32,179 nucleotides of DNA. Origin: CAZHFA01 sp964534945 (GTDB taxonomy: Bacteria; Bdellovibrionota_C; UBA2361; CAKMMH01). The number at the start of each line of letters is the position of its first letter. The stretch's first letter is position 1. The stretch covers positions 1-32,179 of the forward strand of contig CAZHSB010000015.1 in assembly GCA_964534945.1 (NCBI GenBank), written 5' to 3'. The position numbers and the translations under genes are program-made. Below, one piece after another: positions 1-7,300 of the stretch. The notes under the pieces are model-generated. The model had not been told where the DNA came from, ran no database searches, and saw only the letters and a list, made by a program, of their open reading frames with translations.

Positions 1-52
1 CTATTAATTCTGATAGACACTTCATTTTATGTGGACATTATTTAGGACGTGA

Positions 53-304
53 CATCCGAAAGCGGAATATGCAAATAATGAGCAAGCCTTCGACGCCTAT
101 TATGATGAAGTCGAGGTTTGCGATGAGTCGGCTCACGGGCATTTCAAATCCGCCATACAAACAAGAAATCACAAAATGGTCGACCGAGCGGATTTACTCG
201 TCTGCTATGTCGAAAGCAACAGTGGCGGTGCCTACCAGACAGTGCAATACGCAGCAAAGACAGGCAAAGCCGTTATTAATCTATACGAGGAGGAGAACGC
301 ATGA
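53..304 (+). pseudogene. C-terminal part of a SLOG-like (DUF1273/YpsA-type) protein, 5' end missing
   Basis: The frame ending at the TGA at 302-304 reads as the C-terminal half of a SLOG-type nucleotide-binding protein. It has an arrangement of RNHKMVDRADLLVCYV followed by SGGAYQTVQYA and a final strand with VINLYEEE; the pattern 'R-N-x-x-MVD-x-AD-x-L-x-x-Y...GGAYxTVxYA' is typical of this family. An in-frame stop at 50-52 cuts the frame, so the N-terminal Rossmann half is absent. The first 52 bases are either a different sequence joined here or frameshifted. Its stop overlaps the next gene's start (ATGA), so the two were co-translated. SLOG proteins are thought to bind nucleotide-derived ligands; the role of this one is unknown. 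Base composition matches the next gene and not the rest of the window. Confidence 0.6.
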
Positions 305-1524
305 CAGCAAATCAAGATATACACGCATTTGCCGTAAAGTGGTTTGATATGTTCCGTAACACCAAAACCGTAAATCACGAAGTTGAAGATTCGACTTTTG
401 CCGATGAGTGCTTCTCTCTCGGATTTGAGATGGATTGCGGGAAAGCATTCGAGGCCGCATACCCGGAGAGCAAAGCGTTCAATGATTATCGTGAGCTCGA
501 TAAAATAATCGATAGCATAGATAGTGTTTCGCTTCTTGGCTCTGCCATTTTTTCAAAATGGCGTTATTTCACGCATTGGGCGGGTCCGGGTGAAGATATC
601 CTATCCTTTGAAAACCGGGCGTGGTTTATCACTGCGCTCAGTAGGCTTGAACGCCTTTCAGCCTGCACAGAAGCAACGCCTTTTCTGTTTGCTGGTAACG
701 CCAAGAAAGTAAAGATTATTTCAAACAATATTTGCTACGGTCCTTGTCCCGCGCCGGATGATGAAGTTGAGCAACACCTTTCTATTACGATTGATGGCAG
801 AGTGTTCTTTTCTGTATATACCTACGGAGACGGGATTAAGCACAACAAGAGCCGCACGAAAAACTTCAAAATTGCTCCTGACAGGGCAGCATACATTCTG
901 AAAACAATTGCCGACTACTTTTCAGACGACTATGATGTGGCAATGGCAACTGATGTCGGCGACTGGGAAATGACTCTGACAAACGAAGAAGGTGTCCCAT
1001 ACCGCTTCCGAGGTTCGCTATGCTCCGGCTGTCCTAAGGAACTGGATAATTACTCCGATATCATACGCTTTAACCTTGATATGCCGGAACTGCTCGTTTT
1101 CGATGGATGTGCTAATTCTGACAGAATTGAAAAGGTCTCTATCGACTATCACCGCTTGACAAAAATCAAGCCCGGCGTTATCCCTGAAGGTGCAACGTGG
1201 GAGTATGCCACTTGGGATTATAGTGAGCATCTCGTAATTGACAGAAAGGCAGAAACACTGGAGCATATCCAGAGTATCGGGAGCGGCTGTCAGGTTTCTC
1301 GTAAATACCGCGTTGAGGACGGCATCTCGTCCCTATTGGATGACCTTGATGCTGAAGCTTTTTTCGCTCATACAGAGGGCAATCCTCCCGATGTTGTCAA
1401 CAATCCTCTCGAAACAAAGGACTACAAGATTACCATAGATTATCTGTACGGAGAGCAAAGAGTTCTGACCGGCACTTTTGATAAAAACGGTTTACTGAAT
1501 ATGTCGCTTGCAGTTGAACAGTAG
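301..1524 (+). CDS. hypothetical protein of Clostridia mobile-element type (407 aa)
   Basis: An intact reading frame starts at the ATG inside the ATGA overlap with the SLOG-like remnant, behind a strong GAGGAGG ribosome site at about 288-295. I recognise the general type: a soluble protein starting 'DIHAFAVKW' with a later 'LLGSAIFSKWRYFTHW' and 'NRAWFITALSRL' block, seen as a hypothetical protein in Clostridia genomes, often next to SLOG-like genes on mobile elements. No signal peptide, membrane segment or enzymatic motif is visible, and I cannot give a function. The codon use is GC-richer and more balanced than in all genes after position 1,900. This supports an origin in a different genome, either by transfer or by contig joining. 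Confidence 0.75.
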   Translation: MTANQDIHAFAVKWFDMFRNTKTVNHEVEDSTFADECFSLGFEMDCGKAFEAAYPESKAFNDYRELDKIIDSIDSVSLLGSAIFSKWRYFTHWAGPGEDILSFENRAWFITALSRLERLSACTEATPFLFAGNAKKVKIISNNICYGPCPAPDDEVEQHLSITIDGRVFFSVYTYGDGIKHNKSRTKNFKIAPDRAAYILKTIADYFSDDYDVAMATDVGDWEMTLTNEEGVPYRFRGSLCSGCPKELDNYSDIIRFNLDMPELLVFDGCANSDRIEKVSIDYHRLTKIKPGVIPEGATWEYATWDYSEHLVIDRKAETLEHIQSIGSGCQVSRKYRVEDGISSLLDDLDAEAFFAHTEGNPPDVVNNPLETKDYKITIDYLYGEQRVLTGTFDKNGLLNMSLAVEQ

Positions 1525-1568
1525 CGACGGCGAGATTGAACAGTAGCGTCGCTGAAAACTGAACAGTA
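1514..1568. repeat. three TGAACAGTA repeats with an embedded inverted repeat
   Basis: TTGAACAGTAGCG occurs at 1514-1526 and again at 1536-1548, and CTGAACAGTA at 1559-1568, a regular 22-23 base spacing. The first copy overlaps the stop codon of the 407-residue gene. AGCGACG at 1523-1529 pairs with CGTCGCT at 1547-1553. Regularly spaced short repeats of this kind are known at the ends of IS21-family elements as transposase binding sites; applying that here is inference, since no transposase is present. Confidence 0.55.
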
Positions 1569-1954
1569 AAATTACAGGACACGCACTTTTTTTAATTTGA
1601 ATTTTCGATCTGTTACGGACTACATTACCAACGCACACTTTTTGATTTGCAAAATTTTTGCATAAGGATAGCCCACTAGCCTTAACGCCTTGTATTAAAA
1701 TTTTTATAAATTTGAGCAAAAATTTCTTCATAAAATCTTAAAATTTTAGAGAACTCTATTAGTTAAAATAAAACTCCATTAGTATTTTTGATGAATATCT
1801 TATAAAAATGATGCTTGTTTTCTTGAATAAATTCTTATAAATTGAGTAAATATCGTCGTGTTATTTATCATTCATGATTTAAATCAATAAACTAATAAAA
1901 AAAGAAACTCAAAGTTAACTAGTTTATTTTATTAGCAAAAAATATATTATACGA
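1525..1954. other. non-coding junction between the GC-richer segment and the AT-rich genome
   Basis: No gene is supported here. The left part carries the TGAACAGTA repeats. It continues with an imperfect direct repeat: ACGCAC then T-run, ATTTG, AATTTT at 1581-1605, and a similar unit at 1631-1659. Composition falls from mixed to strongly AT-rich between about 1585 and 1690. The stretch 1690-1954 is plain AT-rich sequence. It holds one weak inverted repeat (CTAATAAAA 1892-1900 with TTTTATTAG 1927-1935) downstream of the next minus-strand gene. Whether the change of composition marks an assembly join or a mobile-element end is open. Confidence 0.6.
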
Positions 1955-2482
1955 TTACTTTCCCTTTTTCTTGGATTTTCCGGCATTTAATTTAGCTTTC
2001 TTAACTTCTTCACAAACAGGCTCTTTCTTTTCAATATTCAGACAATGACCAGATTTATTTTCACAATCTTGTTTTATCGAATTTTCTAACTCTTCTCTTG
2101 CTTTAAATGTACTTGTAGATAACACCTCTTTTAAACTCGCATAACTACCCGCAATACATCGACTTAACCCCTCATGGTCTTCTTGACATTTTGCAATAAC
2201 ATCGCCCTGTTTTTCCAGCAAAACATTATCAAGATTTTTTTTTGCACTTTCTTCATTATCACCCTTTGAAGATATTATTCCCCAATAAACAGTATATTTT
2301 TCTTTTGATTGAATATCTACTTTGCTTTTTCCTGGTAAAATTTTTTTTGATTGATTTTTACCAACTAAAATTTCCTTTTCCCAATTATAAAAAACTGGAG
2401 CTTTACAAAAAACTTCAGCAAATATTGGATTTGCCAATAATAGATTCAAAATTAGTATAAAAATTATAGTCCTAACACTCAT
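1955..2482 (-). CDS. exported six-cysteine protein of unknown function (175 aa)
   Basis: The N-terminus is a signal peptide: short basic start, a run of Ile/Leu, then 'ANPIFA' as a likely signal peptidase I site near residue 22. The mature part has six cysteines, in order in FCKAP, KCQED, RCIAG, DCENK, GHCLN and VCEEV. An even number in an exported protein suggests three disulfides. The C-terminus is a basic tail of Lys, Gly and Ser. I do not recognise a family. It is the first gene that clearly belongs to the AT-rich genome, and it is divergent from the HDOD gene. Most likely periplasmic or secreted. Confidence 0.75.
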   Translation of the reverse strand: MSVRTIIFILILNLLLANPIFAEVFCKAPVFYNWEKEILVGKNQSKKILPGKSKVDIQSKEKYTVYWGIISSKGDNEESAKKNLDNVLLEKQGDVIAKCQEDHEGLSRCIAGSYASLKEVLSTSTFKAREELENSIKQDCENKSGHCLNIEKKEPVCEEVKKAKLNAGKSKKKGK

Positions 2483-2602
2483 AATGTAATAAATCGTAAA
2501 AAATTTAAAAAAACTTTAATCTGTATAATTTCATAATAAAAATCAAAATTATTTCAAGTATTTTAGTAAATTGTCCGAAGTTAATATTGAGAACGTATTA
2601 CT

Positions 2603-4132
2603 ATGAAAATTTTTAATTTAAAGAAACAATTACAAAATGTGAAGTTGCCGATCTCTCCAGATGTTCTTGAGGAAGCTAGAAGGTTAGTAGGCAATGGTAA
2701 CGCACGAATGGATACATTAGCATTTTGTGTATCTCAAGATCCAGCATTAACACTAGCAATTTTAAAAAATGCAAATTCAATGTTTTTTTCAGAAGGAAAA
2801 AAATTAACTACATCTATTAAAAGTGCAGCTATACGACTTGGATCTGAAACTATTATTTCTATATTATATTCATTAGGTAATATAAAAAATCCAAAAGATA
2901 AAAATGTTTTAAAAGCTTTAAATTTATATAGAGATAAAAGTAAAAGAGCCGCGATAGTGGCTAGAATGTTTGCAGAAAGTATTAATAAATCTATTAGTGA
3001 TGAATCTTTAGTTACAGGATTATTTTTGTATTTAGGATATATATTGTCTTTATTAACTTTACAAGAAAATTTCCTAGAAATTGCAGAAGATAATCCTCCC
3101 CCAATAATACGATATAAAATTTTTGAAAATTATAAAATTAATATCGAACAAAGTGCTTTTACATATCTTATCAATAATAATATATCAAATGTTATTATCG
3201 AAGCCTTAGATAAAGATGCTGATTTAAATAATAATAAAGATAAAATATTGTTAAGAAATATTGTTTGGTCAGCATATGAATTTGTAGAAGCTTTTGATAA
3301 TAATAAATGGAAAAAATTTGCACCAGGCAATATACTCTCCCCAAAAAATCCAATTAGATCCCTTTTCCTAACTGAACAACAATATGGGAAAATCTATGAA
3401 CGGGCAGCAGGATTTTTCATATCAAACAAACTATTTCTTAAGAAAAAATATCAAATGGGCGACGAATCACAGCCTTTTGATCAAAATGAAGATGATGAAA
3501 CAACCATATTAGAGAATCAAGATATACAACAATTTTTTCTTAATAAAGAAGATGATGATTTTGATTTAGGCAAAGCCTTATCAGAAAAGAAAGATACTCC
3601 TAGAAAAGAAAATTCTACTGTAAATTTTATAGAACCAAAACCTTCTTACTTAAAAAAAGCCAATACTTTAATACAAGAAACAAAATTTATTTTTGATAAT
3701 ACGACAACAAGCGAAGATGCAATTACAAAGATTCTTGATATTTTGGTCAATGACGGTGGTTTCAAAAGAGCTGCAATTGTTGTTGTTTCGGAGGATAAAA
3801 AAAGCGCTCTTGTTGTTTGTGCTAGAGGATCTGCAAAACTTGGCCAAAGAATTCCTATCACAGATGAACTGTCACCACTAGTTCAATGTTTTTCAAAACT
3901 TCAATCTTTTGGAAATAAAGAAAGTCAAAACTCTCCATTTAATAGTGCATCATATGCATTATCTCCAATTGATGTAGACCACTCAACTCCTGTATCTTTA
4001 TACGCAGATTGTGGAAAAAACACACCCTTAACTTTTGAAGCTAGAAGAGTTTTTAGAAATGTTGTAGATATCTTAAATCAAAAACTTCCTACGCTACTAG
4101 GAGGAATTCCTATTGAAATCAAACTACATTAA
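2603..4132 (+). CDS. HDOD-domain protein with C-terminal GAF-like domain (509 aa)
   Basis: Residues about 10-205 match the HDOD output domain: LPISPDVLEEAR, then 'FCVSQDPALTLAILKNANS' and 'TSIKSAAIRLGSETI', the classic pattern of this HD-superfamily signalling domain. HDOD domains usually lack the metal ligands of true HD hydrolases and act as protein-interaction modules. A long acidic, Asp/Glu/Asn-rich linker follows (about 285-345). The region 350-505 has the secondary-structure rhythm of a GAF domain (helix, 'FKRAAIVVV' strand, 'ALVVCARGS', a late 'FEARRVFRNVVDIL' helix). Such proteins link signals, often cyclic nucleotides, to motility or cell-cycle outputs. It ends 10 bases from the convergent TraB-family gene. 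The HDOD call is firm; the GAF-like call is moderate. Confidence 0.85.
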   Translation: MKIFNLKKQLQNVKLPISPDVLEEARRLVGNGNARMDTLAFCVSQDPALTLAILKNANSMFFSEGKKLTTSIKSAAIRLGSETIISILYSLGNIKNPKDKNVLKALNLYRDKSKRAAIVARMFAESINKSISDESLVTGLFLYLGYILSLLTLQENFLEIAEDNPPPIIRYKIFENYKINIEQSAFTYLINNNISNVIIEALDKDADLNNNKDKILLRNIVWSAYEFVEAFDNNKWKKFAPGNILSPKNPIRSLFLTEQQYGKIYERAAGFFISNKLFLKKKYQMGDESQPFDQNEDDETTILENQDIQQFFLNKEDDDFDLGKALSEKKDTPRKENSTVNFIEPKPSYLKKANTLIQETKFIFDNTTTSEDAITKILDILVNDGGFKRAAIVVVSEDKKSALVVCARGSAKLGQRIPITDELSPLVQCFSKLQSFGNKESQNSPFNSASYALSPIDVDHSTPVSLYADCGKNTPLTFEARRVFRNVVDILNQKLPTLLGGIPIEIKLH

Positions 4133-4142
4133 TACGTTAATT

Positions 4143-5333
4143 TCAAAACATATTAATAAAATTTTTAAACACTTCTGCTCCTGCCCAAAATGTACCAACA
4201 GTCCCAAACAAATTCGTCAAAGCAGCCACTAGTAAAATTTTGCTTAATCTATTCTTCCACCACCCTTTAACCGATGTAAGGTCATCTGCTACAGTTTCAA
4301 AATCTTCAATCGTAGGCTTTTTTATCCATGCTTCTGTAAGCCCTGCAAAAATTCCGACACTTATCGTCGGATTTAATGCCGTGAACGGCGCCAAAACAGC
4401 TGAAACTAAAATCGTTAAAGGATGAGCCAAAGCAACAATTGCTCCTAACCCAGAGCAAAACGCTTTTATAACAAACCAGCTCACAACCATATCCTTTGAA
4501 CTTGAAAAATCAGCTTTACAAAAGCCAATTACTATCATCATTATAATTAAAGCAGGAATTCCATATTTTAAAACTTTTATAAAGTTACTTGGAGGAGGTA
4601 AAACTTCTAATGGGGCCAAATCGGTTTTTGTAAATATATTCTTTTTTATTCCTGGAGTGTGCCCCGCGCCAACAACTGCAACTATTTTTTTCCCATTAGC
4701 TACCCTTATTTTTTCTGCCAAATACTTATCTCTTTCATCTATTAAACTTATTTTTATTTCGGGGAATTCTTTTGAAAAATCAGCCAATGCAGACTCTAGG
4801 GCATCTTGAGACTTTAATTTTTCTATATCTTCAGCTTCTATTTTTTGCTCCTTTGCGACCCCAAGAAGCATTGATACAGATGTTTTTATCATTGTCCACA
4901 ACCCCAACGATGCCCAAACACGTTTTAATGTAATTTTTATTTCTCTGTCAGCTAGGACAATTGGAATTCCAAGTTCGTGAGCAATTTTTGCAGAATCCAT
5001 CATTTCGGTTCCAGGCTTTATCTTTAACTTATCTCCTAATTTTTTTTGAAACGAAGCAAGCATAAGTTGTGCTATTAAGACATATTGTTTCCCTTCTTTT
5101 ATAACTTTTACAATATCTGTCTTTTTCCATCTATCAGGATCTTGTAATGATTCATATCTTTTTTCACATAACTCTATTGCTACAGCATCAGGTTTAATTT
5201 CTCTTATTACTTCTCCGACAAGATCCGCACTTTGTTGACTAATATGTGCAGTCCCAACAAGATAAACATCTTTATCGGGAAGATGTATTAAATCTACGTT
5301 ATCCTTATACTTTTCAATATTTTCTAAACTCAT
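4143..5333 (-). CDS. TraB/PrgY-family membrane protein (396 aa)
   Basis: The N-terminal half shows the TraB-family signature (Pfam TraB; related to Tiki and ChaN/EreA-type folds): 'VYLVGTAHIS' with the GTAH motif at residues 27-30, 'KPDAVAIELCEKRY', a central 'ERDKYLAEKI' (200-209) and the second GxxH motif 'GAGHTPG' at 222-225. The C-terminal 140 residues hold about four hydrophobic segments (roughly 255-271, 286-306, 308-330, 365-390), as in PrgY. PrgY of Enterococcus lowers pheromone activity, and Tiki is a metalloprotease. In free-living bacteria the substrate is unknown, so a membrane-bound protease-like role is inference. It lies 27 bases downstream of ompH/skp and is probably co-transcribed with it. 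Confidence 0.88.
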   Translation of the reverse strand: MSLENIEKYKDNVDLIHLPDKDVYLVGTAHISQQSADLVGEVIREIKPDAVAIELCEKRYESLQDPDRWKKTDIVKVIKEGKQYVLIAQLMLASFQKKLGDKLKIKPGTEMMDSAKIAHELGIPIVLADREIKITLKRVWASLGLWTMIKTSVSMLLGVAKEQKIEAEDIEKLKSQDALESALADFSKEFPEIKISLIDERDKYLAEKIRVANGKKIVAVVGAGHTPGIKKNIFTKTDLAPLEVLPPPSNFIKVLKYGIPALIIMMIVIGFCKADFSSSKDMVVSWFVIKAFCSGLGAIVALAHPLTILVSAVLAPFTALNPTISVGIFAGLTEAWIKKPTIEDFETVADDLTSVKGWWKNRLSKILLVAALTNLFGTVGTFWAGAEVFKNFINMF

Positions 5334-5360
5334 AGTTGCAACCTTTTTAAATCCTAAAAA

Positions 5361-5855
5361 CTAATTTACTTTTTTTATAAGCTCATTTGTTATGTCAAGC
5401 GTATTTTCATTAAACACCACAACACCTAACACTACAGAATTTTTATCAAGCACTAAATCTATACCATTATCTTCAGCATAATCTTTCACTACTTCCATAA
5501 CATTTTTAATCAATTTTTTATTTGTTTCTTCAAATTTTCTCTTGATTGTATCTTTTGAATCACTAACAAATAATTTCAAATCTCGTACTTCCTTCTCAAG
5601 TTTTTTTCCCAACTCTTTATCACTTGTGCTAGCATATTGTTTTTCCAAATCTTTTACTTTTTCAGCACGTGTTTTATACTCTTTCTCTGTTTCTTTCGTT
5701 AATTCTTCTAATTCAAGCTGTTTTTTTCTTGCTTCATTTGTTGAATTAATAATTCTATTCAAATCCGCAATTGCTATTTTGTATTCAGCATATGCAACGT
5801 TAAAATAAGTAAGCACACAAGCTATCATTGATAAAATAAAATATTTTTTAGGCAT
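5361..5855 (-). CDS. OmpH/Skp-type periplasmic chaperone (164 aa)
   Basis: A clear signal peptide (residues 1-23, ending 'NVAYA') is followed by 'YKIAIADLNRIINSTNEA', the start typical of OmpH/Skp proteins. Then comes a long charged coiled coil (about 40-115), and a return to a beta/helix end with 'DLVLDKNSVVLGV' and 'DITNELIKKVN'. Length is normal for the family (about 160-190). Skp forms a trimeric periplasmic holdase for unfolded outer-membrane proteins on their way to the Omp85 machine, so it fits with the large TamB-Omp85 protein elsewhere in this window. A GGGA ribosome site lies upstream. It is first in a two-gene minus-strand unit with the TraB-family gene. Confidence 0.9.
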   Translation of the reverse strand: MPKKYFILSMIACVLTYFNVAYAEYKIAIADLNRIINSTNEARKKQLELEELTKETEKEYKTRAEKVKDLEKQYASTSDKELGKKLEKEVRDLKLFVSDSKDTIKRKFEETNKKLIKNVMEVVKDYAEDNGIDLVLDKNSVVLGVVVFNENTLDITNELIKKVN

Positions 5856-5857
5856 GG

Positions 5858-5889
5858 CATAAATCCCTATAATGTTACAAGGATTTATG
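5858..5889. promoter_or_regulatory. 9-bp inverted repeat directly upstream of the ompH/skp start
   Basis: CATAAATCC at 5858-5866 is perfectly matched by GGATTTATG at 5881-5889, with a 14-base spacer. It begins 2 bases before the start codon of the minus-strand chaperone gene and contains its likely ribosome site (AGGGA on the minus strand). It could be an operator or an mRNA hairpin that affects initiation. No regulator is identified. Confidence 0.35.
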
Positions 5890-6040
5890 TTAAAAGTTTA
5901 TTTATTATTATGCAAGAGAAACTAATTTATCATCTTAAAAATAATATTCTTCAATTTATCTAAAATTTTTGCCTTAAAAAATCTTTTACAGTAATATTTG
6001 ATAGTTTTGTTTTATATTTTACCTAAAGGAAGTTATCTTT

Positions 6041-7237
6041 ATGCAAAAGTTATTTTTTTTGTCACTCATATTATTTTTAGTATCGTGTACAAGCTCAAGT
6101 GACGGGAATTCTTCTATAAACGTGACTGCTGACTCACAATATCAAACAATTGGAGAATTTAGGTCAACAACATCAGAAAACGGAATCGGGGAAGTGTCTT
6201 TCCAAATAGAAGAAAGTACAAAAGCTTTTCAATTAATTACGACTATTGACGGAGAAGAAATTGCAATAATAAAAATCTCATCTCCAAATCAAGAGGAAGT
6301 ATTTAATCACAATACATATTATAGTTCTTATCTTACAGATGGTGAAGAATATCAAAAAAACATAAACACCTTTAACTTTCCAACAACACCTAGCGATTCA
6401 TTAGAAAGTGGAACATATACCGTTCAGTACCAAATAAAATCTAAAAAAAGTAATATATCATCAGAAACAATTTTAATTACAAAAAAAGATTCTGATTTAT
6501 CAAAAGGAATAATTACATTAAATGTTATTTTTGCAGGATCTGTCGCAAGCAGTGAAGAATTAATCAGTAATATTAAAAAAGCTATTAAAGATTACACAAT
6601 TCCAACATTAAATAAAGCGGGACTAAAAACAACTGTAAATTATTTATTGTATCCTAGCTTAACCTCACTTCTACCAAATCCTAAGCAAGGAGATTCTATG
6701 TATGAAAGTGTGGCAAATTCCTTATCGTCAGGGATAAATCTTTTCATGGGGGCTGACATTAAAGATTTCCATAAAGATAAAGGGCATAGCGGACTTAGCG
6801 CCTCTGCACCTGGGCCAGTTTTACCTTGTAAAAAGTCAGCAATTGCTTTTAGTTTAAGTGATGCCGTAGGAGACGATGGAGAATTTAATGGAAGTGGTTA
6901 TGACCAAGTAACAGACGAGGAAAAAGATGAAGATGAAGGAGATGAAATAAGGCTTTTTTCTGATTCAATTAGTCATGAAATTTTTCATTATTTAGGGTTA
7001 AGAAATTCTGTTGAATTTTCTTCCAACGTCGTTGTATGGTCTGATGGACTAAATTCTGAAAAATGTGTTGAAAAATCTCGTTGTGAACAAATAAGGAAAG
7101 CTAGAGAAAATGTAATGTATCCTTATCCAATAAAGCATGACTCTACTTCTGATGATAGAAATTATTATTGGTATGTAAGAAATATCGTTTCTAGTGGACA
7201 AAAAGAATTAGCTAATTTATGGGTAGGAATTAATTAA
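6041..7237 (+). CDS. putative metzincin-like zinc metalloprotease lipoprotein (398 aa)
   Basis: The N-terminus is a lipoprotein signal with lipobox LVSC, Cys16 being the lipidated residue, so the protein should be anchored to a membrane. The C-terminal third contains a zinc-protease signature: H312-E313-x-x-H316-x-x-G319-x-x-N322. Thirty-seven residues on comes 'NVMYPYP' with Met359, matching the Met-turn of metzincins. In ordinary metzincins the third zinc ligand is His or Asp; here it is Asn. An acidic stretch (DEEKDEDEGDE) precedes the active site. The N-terminal half (about 20-150) looks like a beta-rich adhesion or propeptide-like region. An AAAGGAAG ribosome site supports the start. The substrate is unknown. 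The metalloprotease call rests on the two motifs and on spacing. Confidence 0.7.
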   Translation: MQKLFFLSLILFLVSCTSSSDGNSSINVTADSQYQTIGEFRSTTSENGIGEVSFQIEESTKAFQLITTIDGEEIAIIKISSPNQEEVFNHNTYYSSYLTDGEEYQKNINTFNFPTTPSDSLESGTYTVQYQIKSKKSNISSETILITKKDSDLSKGIITLNVIFAGSVASSEELISNIKKAIKDYTIPTLNKAGLKTTVNYLLYPSLTSLLPNPKQGDSMYESVANSLSSGINLFMGADIKDFHKDKGHSGLSASAPGPVLPCKKSAIAFSLSDAVGDDGEFNGSGYDQVTDEEKDEDEGDEIRLFSDSISHEIFHYLGLRNSVEFSSNVVVWSDGLNSEKCVEKSRCEQIRKARENVMYPYPIKHDSTSDDRNYYWYVRNIVSSGQKELANLWVGIN

Positions 7238-7300
7238 GCTAAAAATTTCTATTTCCTCAAAGAGATGACTTTTTTCTAATAAAAAGATATACTTTGATGC

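Noticed and set aside
1492..1731. Minus-strand open frame across the composition boundary
   Set aside because: It crosses the junction repeats, has no recognisable domain and begins in AT-rich non-coding sequence.
1892..1935. Inverted repeat CTAATAAAA/TTTTATTAG as a terminator
   Set aside because: The stem is pure A/T apart from one pair, the loop is 26 bases, and no U-tract follows on the minus strand.
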